Assembly (NCBI GenBank): GCA_013140485.1
Contig: JABFSS010000104.1
Span: 1-41,984 of the forward strand
DNA: 41,984 bases
Origin: Candidatus Peribacteraceae bacterium
Lineage (GTDB): Bacteria > Patescibacteriota > Gracilibacteria > Peribacterales > Peribacteraceae
Reading direction: 5' to 3'
Numbering within the stretch: position 1 is the stretch's first letter; each line of letters begins with the position of its first letter. The position numbers and the translations under genes were made by a program. The notes beneath the pieces are model-generated. The model saw only the letters and a program-made list of their open reading frames with translations. It was not told where the DNA came from and did not search any database. This document shows positions 7,553 through 16,198 of the stretch, one piece after another.

Positions 7553-8518
7553 ATGGCATTCGGACACAAATCCTTTATCGGCATCGGTGCCGAATCCACG
7601 TGGGGCACCGCCGTCGCACGCACCAAGTTCCTCGAGCTGGTCAAGGGCGGGGATGGGATCGACCTGGAAGAAGAAGCAATGCTGTCCAACTCCATCGCCA
7701 CGATCGGCCATGACGAGGCCAAGCATTACGCGCAGGGGAAGATCTCTGTGGCGGGGCCGCTCATCTTCGAGTTTCCGGAGGAGGGCGCCGAGCTGCTGCT
7801 GAAGAACGCCTTCGGATCCGTGGCCACGGCAGTGCCCGGCGGCGGGACCAACTCGCGGGAGCATACCTTCACGATCGCCGACGCGCTGCCCACCGGCCTG
7901 ACCGTGGAGATCCACAAGGACGCCCCCGGCGGCTCGCCGTCCTTCATCTACTCCGGTTGCAAGGTCAACCAGCTGGAGTTTGCGATCGGGTTGGACGACC
8001 GGCTGCGCTGCACAGCCCAGATCGTCGGGAAGGACGTCGCCAAGGGTGCGAAATCGAGCGAAACGCTGCCGACGCGGCGGCCGTTCCATTTCGCGGACGC
8101 CGTCTGCAAGTGGGCGGGATCCCAGGTCGAGGTGAGCGAAGCCAAGATCACGCTCAACAACAACCTGGACGTGGAGCGCCGGTTCATCGGCAGCCGCCTG
8201 ATCAAGGAGCCGATCCGGGGCGGGAGCAAGGTTGCCGTCACGTTCTCGTTCACGATGGAATTCGACAGCATCACGCAGTTCGATGACTGGCGGGCGGCCA
8301 CGAAGCGGGTGCTGGAGCTGACCTTCACCGGCGAGATCATCGAGGGGGCGATCCCCTACAAGCTGCAGCTGCTGTGCAACGTGTCGCGGCTCACCAAGGC
8401 GCATCCGCTGATCAACGACGGCGGCCGGGTGACCTACGAGATCGCCGGCATGGCGTTTCGGGACGCGACGGACAAGGAGCTGAAGGCGATCCTCACGAAC
8501 ACCGTCACCTCGGTTTAA
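7553..8518 (+). CDS. Tail tube protein
   Basis: 321 residues, starting directly after the previous stop (TAA ATG). The opening 'GHKSFIGIGAESTWGTAVA' is typical of phage tail tube proteins ('sample ESTWGT' signature). It should polymerise into the inner tube of the tail. It is followed by the small gene at 8547 and then the chaperone pair and tape measure gene, the standard siphovirus order. No sheath gene is seen, so the tail is probably non-contractile. Confidence 0.8.
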   Translation: MAFGHKSFIGIGAESTWGTAVARTKFLELVKGGDGIDLEEEAMLSNSIATIGHDEAKHYAQGKISVAGPLIFEFPEEGAELLLKNAFGSVATAVPGGGTNSREHTFTIADALPTGLTVEIHKDAPGGSPSFIYSGCKVNQLEFAIGLDDRLRCTAQIVGKDVAKGAKSSETLPTRRPFHFADAVCKWAGSQVEVSEAKITLNNNLDVERRFIGSRLIKEPIRGGSKVAVTFSFTMEFDSITQFDDWRAATKRVLELTFTGEIIEGAIPYKLQLLCNVSRLTKAHPLINDGGRVTYEIAGMAFRDATDKELKAILTNTVTSV

Positions 8519-8546
8519 CGTTTCACCTGAAGTTGGAGGGCAGGTC

Positions 8547-8813
8547 ATGAAGTTGGAAATCGTGTCAGACGGGTCTGCTGAAGGTACACGGGTCCTGATC
8601 AACGGCAAGGAGCAGCCGCGTCTGTTGAAGTTTGCGTTCTCCGTCGTGGCCAAGAAGCGGGCCCGGCTGGAGATCCTGGAAGATGTCGATGGGCAAGAAG
8701 TTTTCCGAAGTTATTACGGTCCCGACTTCAAGCACCTTGATGGGCGGGACAGCGAAGTTAAAGGAGCCAACAGCTATGTCGGCGGAGAAAATCGCACCCT
8801 CACAAGAACCTAG
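8547..8813 (+). CDS. Hypothetical protein next to the tail tube gene
   Basis: 88 residues, SD GGAGGGCAGG before the ATG. The sequence is beta-rich ('MKLEIVSDGSAEGTRVLINGKEQPRLLKFAF'). Its 3' end overlaps the start of the chaperone gene by 38 bases. No recognisable family; probably a tail accessory. Confidence 0.6.
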   Translation: MKLEIVSDGSAEGTRVLINGKEQPRLLKFAFSVVAKKRARLEILEDVDGQEVFRSYYGPDFKHLDGRDSEVKGANSYVGGENRTLTRT

Positions 8814-9261
8814 CCCGCTGGCGGTCCTCGCCAAGCGGTTGGGGCATCAGATCGAGATCGGCGGCAAGCAGTTCACGATCTCGCCTTTCACTGTTTCCGA
8901 GCTCGCGGACCTGGATGACCGGCTGGGAGGTATCGCCGGCAACATGCAGGAGCTTATGAAGATCAAGAACATGCTGTTCTTCATCTGGCTCGGCGTCCGC
9001 AAGACCGGCCTCACCCAAGACCAAATCGACAACCAGGAGTGGGCGTTCAACGAGCGCCGGATTGGTTCGCTGATGGGCCCCAATGACGGCGAAAAGCTCA
9101 TGACACTGGTGGCCCGGATCGCAGCCGTTTCCGGGATCCCGTTTGGAGCTGCGGAAGGCACGCTCGTGGACGCTTTAAAAAAAAGCGTCGGCGAATTAGA
9201 GGAGACAGCACCTGGCCAGCCGTCTTCTACGTCCTCCGAGCCAAGTGTGGCTTCAGCCTGA
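8776..9261 (+). CDS. Tail assembly chaperone, short form (G-like)
   Basis: 161 residues from the ATG at 8776, chosen because AAGGAG lies just upstream; a longer in-frame start at 8632 would overlap most of the previous gene. The protein is mostly helical ('FTVSELADLDDRLGGIAGNMQELMKIKNMLFFIWLGVRK'), as in tail chaperones of long-tailed phages. It precedes the tape measure gene. The sequence T TTA AAA lies in frame near its end, and a second open frame continues beyond, so this is the unshifted product of a two-product gene. Confidence 0.75.
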   Translation: MSAEKIAPSQEPSPLAVLAKRLGHQIEIGGKQFTISPFTVSELADLDDRLGGIAGNMQELMKIKNMLFFIWLGVRKTGLTQDQIDNQEWAFNERRIGSLMGPNDGEKLMTLVARIAAVSGIPFGAAEGTLVDALKKSVGELEETAPGQPSSTSSEPSVASA

Positions 9262-9398
9262 AAGAAGTTCTCGGCATGACGATCCCCGAAGTGGAGCTGT
9301 ACGTCGGGGAATACACCGAGGACCGGAAGAAGCAAATTGAGATCGAGACGAACATCGTAACCGCGGGGATCGCAAAAGCGTTCAATGGCAACCGGTAA
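8776..9398 (+). CDS. Tail assembly chaperone, -1 frameshift form (GT-like)
   Basis: Join 8776-9180 with 9180-9398: 135 residues in frame 0, then 72 residues in the -1 frame, total 207. The shifted part reads 'PAVFYVLRAKCGFSLKEVLGMTIPEVELYV' and ends at TAA 9396-9398, 14 bases inside the tape measure gene. It fills the 123-base gap that would otherwise be non-coding. In lambda and many siphophages, the G and GT products made this way hold the tape measure protein during tail assembly. The shifted extension and the canonical slip site are directly visible; the frameshifting itself is inferred. Confidence 0.78.
9174..9184 (+). promoter_or_regulatory. -1 ribosomal frameshift site, T TTA AAA
   Basis: In the chaperone frame the codons are GCT TTA AAA AAA AGC. 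Bases 9174-9180 form the heptamer T TTA AAA, a textbook X XXY YYZ slippery site, extended by a run of eight As (9177-9184). A -1 slip here enters a frame that stays open for 72 codons. Confidence 0.8.
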
Positions 9399-11397
9399 CG
9401 TCGTCGAAGTCGTAGTCAAGGCACGGGATGAGGCAAGCGCAGTATTCCAGGCGCTCTCCCGCGGGGTGGATACCCATGCCGAGGCGTTCAAAAAGGCCGG
9501 CTTGATCATGACCGGCGCCGGCGCGGCGATCACCGGATCCATGGCGCTGTTCGTCAAGGCGGCCGCCGACTCCGAGCGGGCATGGTCCATCGTCACGCAG
9601 CAGGTGGCCAACACCGGGCTGTCGGTGGAGCAGACCGTTCCCAAGATCAAGGCGTTCTCCACGGCCATGATGGAGCTGACCGGGCACAGCGACGAAGCGG
9701 TCGGCGCGATCGTGGCCCGCATGCTGCCCGCCACCAAGGACCTGGACACCGCCATGCGGGCCACGCAGGCCTCGCTGGACCTGGCCGCCACCGGGTTCGT
9801 GAACCTGGACTCCGCGCAGCGCGTCGTCGCGCAGGCCATGGACGGCAACGTGGAAGCGCTCCGGCGGTACGTGCCCGGGCTGCGCAACCTCACCCAGGAG
9901 CAGATCAACGCCATGACGGCCACGCAGAAGCAGGAGCTGGCGCTGAAGTCCATCCAGCAGGTGTTCGGCAGCCTGGCCGCGAAAGAGGGGGCGTCCCTGC
10001 AGGGCCGGATGGCAGCGCTCAAGCAGACGTTCGGGGAGCTTCAGGAAACGCTCGGCGTGCAGCTGCTGCCGGTGGTGATCCGGATGACCGAATCCCTCCG
10101 GCAGCTGGTGGCCGGCTTCAAGCAGTTTGCCGATGAACACCCGGTGCTGACCAAGGTGATGGTCGGTTCCGCGGCGATCATGGGTGTTTTGCTGACCGTC
10201 ATCGGAGCGATCGGACTGGCGCTCCCGGCCTTGATTGCAGGCTTCGCCGCGGTTCCGGGCGTCCTGCAGGCCGTTTTCATCATCGTGGGGCCGCTGGTGG
10301 CGGCCTGGGGGCTCATGGAGATCGCCATCAAGGGGATCAACTTTGTGGTGGAGAAGGCGATTGCTCTCTGGAACAAGCTGGCCGACGCCGTCAAGCGGGC
10401 CAAAGGGTTTCTGTTCGGCGGCGGCGAAGCAGAAGCAGCTGTCGCGGCCGGGCCCGGGCCTGCGGGGCTGCCGCAGGCACAGATGGGTGGACTGTCGACC
10501 GGTGGGCTATTGCCCCCAGGGGGGGGTGGATCCGCCGAGGCGGTTGGTCCCATGGGCTTCAACCGGGAGCAGCTGCAGGGGCTTATGCAGGAACTGCTGG
10601 AAACCACCCGGATGACCAGCGAGGAGATCAAGGTCGTCTTCGAGGAAATGGGGATCGCCATTGACGAACAGCTGGTCGCGCGCGCGCAGACCAGCCGGGA
10701 TTTCTTCCGGGGCATCATGGACGGTTTGGCCGAATACAGCGAGTTCATCACCCAGCGGATCGGGACCGGCTGGGATACCGTTCAGGGCTTCATGAAGAAC
10801 TTCACGGCCACGACGCTGAAAACGTTCCACCAGGGTATGAGCAGCGCCCTGTCCTCGATCGTGCTGGGGACCGCCACGGCCAAAGAAGCCTTCTCGCAGT
10901 TGGGCCAGCAGATGGTCAAGTCGATCGTGGATTTCATGGCTGAAATGGCCATTTCGTTCGTCACCTCCAAGATCCTGCACGTGGTGGCGGCGAAGGTGGC
11001 AGCCGTGACCGGCTCAGCCGTGGCCAGCGCGTGGGCGCCGGCGGCCGCGTTCGTGTCCCTGGCGACGTTCGGCGGAAACGCCGGACCGGCGGCGGCCGGG
11101 ATCGCTGGCGTGGTGGGGTTGGCGCAGGGGATTGCAACCGCCTCCGCCGGCGTTACGGCCTTAGCCAAGGGCGGCATCGTCACGGAGCCGACGTTGGCGC
11201 TGATCGGTGAGCGCGGTCCGGAGGCGGTGATCCCTCTGAATAAGGCCGGCGGCATGGGCGGCGTGAACGTCACCATGAACATCCCCGGGCTGACGGTCCG
11301 GTCCGATGACGACATTCGGACGATCGCTGTCAAGATCGCCGAGGAGCTGGGCTACATGATGGAACTGGGGCTGCGCCGCCCGGTCACGGTGGGCTGA
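9385..11397 (+). CDS. Tape measure protein
   Basis: 670 residues, the longest tail protein, with start overlapping the frameshifted chaperone product. The N-terminus ('VEVVVKARDEASAVFQALSRGVDTHAEAFKKAGLIMTGAG') has the usual tape measure opening. Around residues 250-320 lie hydrophobic stretches ('VMVGSAAIMGVLLTVIGAIGLALPALIAGF'), as expected for a protein that enters the membrane at infection. The C-terminal part has the common 'GGIVTEPTLALIGERGPEAVIPLNKAGG' motif. By the rule of about 1.5 angstrom per residue the tail would be roughly 100 nm. It determines tail length inside the tube. Confidence 0.9.
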   Translation: MATGNVVEVVVKARDEASAVFQALSRGVDTHAEAFKKAGLIMTGAGAAITGSMALFVKAAADSERAWSIVTQQVANTGLSVEQTVPKIKAFSTAMMELTGHSDEAVGAIVARMLPATKDLDTAMRATQASLDLAATGFVNLDSAQRVVAQAMDGNVEALRRYVPGLRNLTQEQINAMTATQKQELALKSIQQVFGSLAAKEGASLQGRMAALKQTFGELQETLGVQLLPVVIRMTESLRQLVAGFKQFADEHPVLTKVMVGSAAIMGVLLTVIGAIGLALPALIAGFAAVPGVLQAVFIIVGPLVAAWGLMEIAIKGINFVVEKAIALWNKLADAVKRAKGFLFGGGEAEAAVAAGPGPAGLPQAQMGGLSTGGLLPPGGGGSAEAVGPMGFNREQLQGLMQELLETTRMTSEEIKVVFEEMGIAIDEQLVARAQTSRDFFRGIMDGLAEYSEFITQRIGTGWDTVQGFMKNFTATTLKTFHQGMSSALSSIVLGTATAKEAFSQLGQQMVKSIVDFMAEMAISFVTSKILHVVAAKVAAVTGSAVASAWAPAAAFVSLATFGGNAGPAAAGIAGVVGLAQGIATASAGVTALAKGGIVTEPTLALIGERGPEAVIPLNKAGGMGGVNVTMNIPGLTVRSDDDIRTIAVKIAEELGYMMELGLRRPVTVG

Positions 11398-12143
11398 TGC
11401 CATCCACCCTGCAGCTGCGGTTCGGGACCGCCAACCTGGACGACCTGGTCGAGGAGTGGAGCGAGGAATACGATCGCCGGGACAACGTCGTGCTGCTGCC
11501 TCGGCTGGACGGCGCCAAGATTGACGTCGGCAAGTTTGGGGCCCGCCGGATCAAGGTCCGTGGCCAGCTGGTGGGCGCAACCTTGGCGGCCACGCAGACC
11601 TCCTGGGACGCGATCGTGAAGGAGCTGAACAACGGCAAGCAGTACCTGACCATCTACAACGACCGGCGTATTGAGGCGCAGCGGGACTCTCTCTCCTACC
11701 GGTATCGCGCCGGCACGCCACTGACCGTCGTGCTGTTCAGCGTGGGCTTCGTGGCGGCCGCGCCTTTCTGGGAAAGCACCTCTCTGACCACGACGCCACA
11801 GGTGATTTCCTCCAGCCCCACCACCTTCGGGGTCACGAATGGGGGATCCGCCTACGCGCGGCCGAAGATCACGCTGACCGCGGACCAGGGGAACACGATC
11901 ACCAGCGTCACGTTTGAGAACACCACCAACGGCAAGAAGTGGACCTGGAGCGGGACCGTAGCGACCAGCAAGGCACTGGTGGTGGATACGGACGTCGGCA
12001 CCGTCAAGAACGACGGCGTCGACGCGCTGGCCACTTTCAACGGGGATCTGGTTCAGTTCATCTTGGACGCTGGCAGCAATAGCCTCAAATACACCGGCCA
12101 AAACTGCACGATCAGCGTAGAACACCGAGACCGATACGCCTAA
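11397..12143 (+). CDS. Distal tail protein (Dit-like)
   Basis: 248 residues; start overlaps the tape measure stop (TGATG). The N-terminal half ('DGAKIDVGKFGARRIKVRGQLVG', 'ELNNGKQYLTIYNDRRIEAQ') resembles the siphovirus distal tail family, which joins the tube to the hub. The C-terminal half is a Thr/Ser-rich beta domain that might bind carbohydrate or form the outer ring. Position directly after the tape measure gene supports this. Confidence 0.7.
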   Translation: MPSTLQLRFGTANLDDLVEEWSEEYDRRDNVVLLPRLDGAKIDVGKFGARRIKVRGQLVGATLAATQTSWDAIVKELNNGKQYLTIYNDRRIEAQRDSLSYRYRAGTPLTVVLFSVGFVAAAPFWESTSLTTTPQVISSSPTTFGVTNGGSAYARPKITLTADQGNTITSVTFENTTNGKKWTWSGTVATSKALVVDTDVGTVKNDGVDALATFNGDLVQFILDAGSNSLKYTGQNCTISVEHRDRYA

Positions 12144-12160
12144 ACCAATCGGAGGGTCAG

Positions 12161-12285
12161 ATGATCCAGGCAGTCCAGTGCTACTGCAGCTGGCCAGCAT
12201 TACGCACGCTGGCATCGAGCAGGATCATTTTTTGGAGCTTGGGTTGACCGACGTGCGCCAGATGACCGAGCAGAAACATGGATAG
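12161..12285 (+). other. Short gap with two overlapping small reading frames
   Basis: The ATG at 12161 has an excellent SD (GGAGGG) but gives only 28 codons, ending at TGA 12245-12247. The -1 frame from GTG 12178 gives 35 residues ('QLASITHAGIEQDHFLELGLTD' region) that look more protein-like and end at 12285, overlapping the next start at 12278. This may be one tiny gene broken by a base change, or a small gene with a weak start. Confidence 0.35.
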
Positions 12286-12706
12286 GCCGATCCGAATTCT
12301 TAAGCCGCTGGTGGATCTAAAGAATTACATTCTATGGATTGATTCCGTATCGGGCCGATGGGTGAAGGAGCCGATCACAGAAAAAGCGTACCAGGATCTT
12401 GCCGTGTCGAGATTCCCGAATAAGCCGTCAGGGTTTAACGGTTCTCAGACAGAATGGGAAACGGCCTGGTCTACCGGGAAAGCAAAAGCAATCGGCGGGA
12501 GATATATCGACGGAGAAACGCAGCTTGGGGATGCGATTGTCCATGACGACGCGATGGTTCAGATTTTCCTCGGAGATCTCGACAACGAGGGGAGCTTGAA
12601 GATTCCCTGGCAAGATTACACAGGCGAGCCGGGCAAGCTGACGACGATCAGCCTAATTCCGATTCCTGGCGTGACTATCGTGAACGGCATTATAAAGGGG
12701 CTCTGA
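12278..12706 (+). CDS. Hypothetical tail protein
   Basis: 142 residues with no recognised family. It carries 'YILWIDSVSGRWVKEPITEKAYQDLAVSRFP' and a hydrophobic C-terminus ('LTTISLIPIPGVTIVNGIIKGL'). Base composition here is visibly less GC-rich than in the head and tail genes before it, and stays so to about 13500, which suggests a recombined receptor-binding segment. Its stop overlaps the next start. Confidence 0.6.
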   Translation: MDRPIRILKPLVDLKNYILWIDSVSGRWVKEPITEKAYQDLAVSRFPNKPSGFNGSQTEWETAWSTGKAKAIGGRYIDGETQLGDAIVHDDAMVQIFLGDLDNEGSLKIPWQDYTGEPGKLTTISLIPIPGVTIVNGIIKGL

Positions 12707-13401
12707 TGGCGATTGCTCTGGATGTGAGCGATACCGGGAACGTGGCGGCCGCCAGTTCGCTTACTTTTTCTCATACCTGTACCGGATCGAATTTAATGTT
12801 GATCGTCGGGGCGCACGCAGAAGACGCCACCACCGCAGACCGAGTCGTAAACAGCGTCACCTACGCCGCAGTAGGAATGACAAAGATCGACGAGCAATCA
12901 GTCAACGGAACGAACACGTCTTCTCAATGGTATTTGTTTGGCCCTGCAACGGGGGCGAATAATGTAGTGATTACCTGGGCCGGAACCGTTGCCGCTGGAA
13001 TTGGTGTAGCCACCAGTCTTACTGGTGTTGCACAGCAGGCCCCGGAAGCCTTTGCTAAAAATAGCGGGACCGGAAGTTCGCCGATCACCGTGACCGTTAC
13101 GACGGTGACCGTTGATGCCTGGGTTGTGGATTCGGCGCAGATCGCAGATCACCAGAAAACCTTGACACCCGGAGCGGGTCAAATCCAGCTCTCTCAACTT
13201 TCAGATGGAAATCTTAGAGTGATCGCTACCTATGAAGGGCCTGTTGCGACCCCTGCTGCAACCGTGATGAGCAATTCTTGGGTCAACAACAACAGAGACT
13301 GGGCGACGGTGGCGGCCGCTTATGCGGAGGCGGCAGCTGGTGGATCCACACAGCCGCCTCGATCAATGCACCAATTTCGACTAAGGAGGGGGAACATCTA
13401 A
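12706..13401 (+). CDS. Beta-rich tail surface protein
   Basis: 231 residues rich in Thr, Ser, Val, Ala and Gly, with alternating beta-strand pattern ('SPITVTVTTVTVDAWVVDSAQ'). It resembles generic phage adhesin or fibre-associated proteins, though I cannot name the family. Its stop overlaps the ATG of the next gene, and it lies in the less GC-rich segment. A role in host attachment is inferred from location. Confidence 0.55.
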   Translation: MAIALDVSDTGNVAAASSLTFSHTCTGSNLMLIVGAHAEDATTADRVVNSVTYAAVGMTKIDEQSVNGTNTSSQWYLFGPATGANNVVITWAGTVAAGIGVATSLTGVAQQAPEAFAKNSGTGSSPITVTVTTVTVDAWVVDSAQIADHQKTLTPGAGQIQLSQLSDGNLRVIATYEGPVATPAATVMSNSWVNNNRDWATVAAAYAEAAAGGSTQPPRSMHQFRLRRGNI

Positions 13402-14543
13402 TGTGGCTTAAACAGTCTACCGCTGTAACGCTGAAGCTCGGCCCGTTCGTGGATGATACTGACGGGAAAACTGCCGAAACAGCGCTGACGATTTCTCAGG
13501 CCGACGTGCGGCTTTCCAAGAACGGCGGCGATATGGCCCAAAAGAACGAAGCCACTTCTGCGACCCATGATGAGATCGGCTATTACGATGTGCCCCTTGA
13601 TGCCACCGACACGAACACCTTGGGCCGCCTGAGGGTTATGGTGCATGAGAGCGGAGCGTTGCCGGTTTGGATGGACTTCATGGTGGTTCCGGCGAACGTG
13701 TGGGATTCCCTGTTTGGGGCCGATACGCTCAAGACGGAGGTGGTGGAGATCTCGGGCGATACGGTGGCGGCGGACAACCTGGAAGCAGAATTCGACGGGA
13801 CCGGGTACAAGAGCTATTTGCGGCGGGCCACGGCTCAGGCGGGGGCGGCCGGGACGATCACGCTGGACGCTAGCGCATCGGCCACGGACGACCTGTTCAA
13901 CGGGTGCTTGGTGGCCATCATCAGCGGTACCGGGTTCGGGCAGGCACGGTTCATTAGCGATTACGTCGGCTCCACGAAGGTTGCGACCATCACGCCGAAC
14001 TGGATCACCAACCCGTCGTCGGATTCCGTGTTCCTGATCCTTCCGCGCGGGCGCGTGGATGTCGGGTTCCTGGCTGGGACCGCGCAGACGGCCGGGGATC
14101 TCGCCGCGCTGATCAACACGATCGACGATTTCTTAGACACCGAGATCGCCGCGATTAAAGCGAAGACGGACAACCTACCGTCAGACCCTGCCGACGCCAG
14201 CGACATTGCCGCCGCGCTGACGATCATCGATGACTTCCTGGATACGGAAATCGCGGCGATCAAGGCCAAGACGGACCTAATCCCGGCCGCTCCGGCAGCC
14301 GTTGGGGATATTCCGACGGCCAACGCGAATGCGGATGCGCTGCTGGATCGCGCCGCCGGCGTGGAAACCAGCTGGACCATCCGGCAGGCGATGCGGATCC
14401 TCCTAGCGGTGGCGGCCGGCAAGCTCTCCGGTGCGGCGACAACCACCGTGGCCATCCGGGACATGGCCGATTCGAAGGACCGGATCTCGGCGACGGTGGA
14501 CGCCAGCGGCAACCGATCGGCGGTCACGCGTGACGCAACCTAA
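13401..14543 (+). CDS. Tail fibre-like protein with internal repeat
   Basis: 380 residues from ATG 13401, set by the strong SD AAGGAGGGGG. The N-terminal part (about 120 residues) is a beta domain. The C-terminal third holds two copies of a 17-residue unit, IDDFLDTEIAAIKAKTD (14121-14171 and 14226-14276), typical of the trimeric coiled regions of phage fibres ('IKAKTDNLPSDPAD'). The two copies are identical in protein but differ at 11 bases, all silent. It probably contributes to receptor binding. Confidence 0.65.
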   Translation: MWLKQSTAVTLKLGPFVDDTDGKTAETALTISQADVRLSKNGGDMAQKNEATSATHDEIGYYDVPLDATDTNTLGRLRVMVHESGALPVWMDFMVVPANVWDSLFGADTLKTEVVEISGDTVAADNLEAEFDGTGYKSYLRRATAQAGAAGTITLDASASATDDLFNGCLVAIISGTGFGQARFISDYVGSTKVATITPNWITNPSSDSVFLILPRGRVDVGFLAGTAQTAGDLAALINTIDDFLDTEIAAIKAKTDNLPSDPADASDIAAALTIIDDFLDTEIAAIKAKTDLIPAAPAAVGDIPTANANADALLDRAAGVETSWTIRQAMRILLAVAAGKLSGAATTTVAIRDMADSKDRISATVDASGNRSAVTRDAT

Positions 14544-15757
14544 TGTTTGCAGGGCGTTTTTTCCCGGGGCGGTATTTCCCGCCGCGGTACTTCCCGCAGG
14601 TTGGCGCCGATCCCCCGGTTGTCATCGTCCAGGAATCGGGGATCGAGTACCTGGTGGAGCTGCGGGACAACAACTTCAACTTGGTGGGCCGGTTGGAGGA
14701 CGAGATCGAGTCCCTGCAGTGGGGCTACTCCCGCATCGGAGGCTGCGACGCGCTGCGGATGGTGCTGAACCGGAAGATCGAGGATTTCGGCAACCTGTCC
14801 GTGGACTACGACGTGCAGATCAAGCTGCGGAATCCGGCCACCAACGATTACGACCTGTGGTGGAGGGGCTTTCTGGAGCAGCGGGAGCCGATCTTCGGGG
14901 AGAAGGAGCGGGTGTCGGTGGACGGATTCGGCTACATCGCGCAACTGCAGCGGATCAACGTCAACCAGACGTACACCACCACCGAGGTCAGCGCGATCGT
15001 GGACGACATCCTGACCAACCTAATCGTGCCGAACACGAAGATCGTGCGCAACGCGGCCAAGATCGCCACTACCGGCGTGACGCTGGACAGCATCCAGTTC
15101 AAGGACGTGCCGGCGGACCAGGCGATCAAGACGCTGGCGGAAACGGTCGGCACGCGGGAGTGGGGCGTGGACCGCACGCGGGAGTTCTTCTTTCAGGCCC
15201 GGTCCAGCACGATCTTGAAGCGGTACATCGCGGGCAAGGACGTGGAGGAGTTCCGGGTGCTGGACTCCTTCGGCACGATCATCAACCGAGTGATCATCGA
15301 GGGCGGGGACGTGGCCGGCGTGAAGTTCCGGCGCGTGGTCTCGGACGCGGCCAGCATCACCAAGTATGGCCTGCGGGAGAGGGTTGTGGTCAACAACGCC
15401 ATCACGACCAACGCGGTGGCGGACGCTTATGGTGCGGCGATCTTGCGGGAGAGCGCCGCGCTGGCGCGGCGGGCCTCGGCATCGATCTACAAGGTGGAAT
15501 CGCTGATCGAAAGCTCCACGCCGTTGGGCACCATCATTTTGCGCGGGATCTTGGGTGGAACTACCTGGGGAACAAAGAAGTGGGGCACATTTCTCTGGGG
15601 TGGCGAGTTTTCCTATCAGCCCAACAACATCCGGTACAGTCTCAACCGCGGCGGCCGCCTGGATGTCCGGATCGAGCTGGGCCAGCGCCGACCGGAGTTG
15701 GTCGAGGTGATCCGGGAGATGGGCTTGCGGCTCGAGGAAGTCCGAGCGAGAGCATGA
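14543..15757 (+). CDS. Tail hub/baseplate protein (siphovirus tail protein)
   Basis: 404 residues, start overlapping the previous stop. After a Pro/Phe-rich opening, the body reads like a tail hub protein: 'IEYLVELRDNNFNLVGRLEDEIESLQWGYSRIGGCDALRMVLNRK', 'YDLWWRGFLEQREPIFGEKERVSVDGFGYIAQL' and 'LRYSLNRGGRLDVRIELG'-like C-terminus. This is the pattern of phage tail proteins (gp27/gpD-like hub) that sit below the distal tail protein. Specific function inferred. Confidence 0.62.
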   Translation: MFAGRFFPGRYFPPRYFPQVGADPPVVIVQESGIEYLVELRDNNFNLVGRLEDEIESLQWGYSRIGGCDALRMVLNRKIEDFGNLSVDYDVQIKLRNPATNDYDLWWRGFLEQREPIFGEKERVSVDGFGYIAQLQRINVNQTYTTTEVSAIVDDILTNLIVPNTKIVRNAAKIATTGVTLDSIQFKDVPADQAIKTLAETVGTREWGVDRTREFFFQARSSTILKRYIAGKDVEEFRVLDSFGTIINRVIIEGGDVAGVKFRRVVSDAASITKYGLRERVVVNNAITTNAVADAYGAAILRESAALARRASASIYKVESLIESSTPLGTIILRGILGGTTWGTKKWGTFLWGGEFSYQPNNIRYSLNRGGRLDVRIELGQRRPELVEVIREMGLRLEEVRARA

Positions 15758-15778
15758 AGCGGATTTTTTGCCTGAGAA

Positions 15779-15799
15779 ATTTACGGATAGTCCATCAAC
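15779..15799 (+). promoter_or_regulatory. Degenerate copy of the 23269 operator palindrome
   Basis: The right arm GTCCATCAA (15790-15798) matches the perfect palindrome at 23269-23289, and the left arm ATTTACGGAT matches 7 of 10 positions. The upstream flank (TTTTTTGCCT) is shared at the same spacing; 29 of 39 bases agree over 15761-15799 versus 23251-23289. It lies in the gap before the gene at 15821 and may bring that gene under the phage repressor or Cro. Confidence 0.5.
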
Positions 15800-15820
15800 T
15801 TTGATCTGGGGAGGCCAGCT

Positions 15821-16195
15821 ATGAGTTGGAAGAATGCCCAGAAAGGGCAATTGATCACATTGACGTTCGGGGAACACAACGTGCTGGAACGGTTTCCTAT
15901 GGCGGCCGGGCTCAGTGCGGAGTGGATCCAGGAGATCCCGCCTTGCGCAAAGTGTGGCAATGACGACGTTGTCACCACTGTCCATCTTGTTGAGGAGGCC
16001 ATTCTGTTACTGCCGGCGCCGGCCTACGAGCGTCTAAAAAAAGAGGTCGGACCCGAGGGGATTAAAGAACAGGTGGTGATCGTGCTGGTCTGCGCGGACC
16101 AGCGGATCCTCCGGATTGACAGCTCGCTGCGAAACGAAGCGTCACTGCGCCAGCTCGTGCTTGACAAATCAACGCTGTACAAGAGGCTGGCGTAA
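15821..16195 (+). CDS. Hypothetical protein with a single C-x2-C pair
   Basis: 124 residues, SD GGGGAGG. Contains 'PPCAKCGNDDVVTTVHLVEEAILLLPAPAYERLKKEV'. No family recognised. The C-x2-C could be half of a metal site. An operator-like palindrome lies 22-42 bases upstream, so it may be separately controlled from the tail operon, for example as a lysogenic-conversion gene. Confidence 0.6.
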   Translation: MSWKNAQKGQLITLTFGEHNVLERFPMAAGLSAEWIQEIPPCAKCGNDDVVTTVHLVEEAILLLPAPAYERLKKEVGPEGIKEQVVIVLVCADQRILRIDSSLRNEASLRQLVLDKSTLYKRLA

Positions 16196-16198
16196 CCC

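Noticed and set aside
8632..9261. Longer form of the tail chaperone starting at 8632
   Set aside because: It would overlap most of the preceding gene and ignores the SD directly before ATG 8776.
14431..15804. 457-residue plus-strand frame overlapping the hub gene
   Set aside because: Gly/Arg-rich, low complexity and out of frame with the well supported tail hub gene; no SD.
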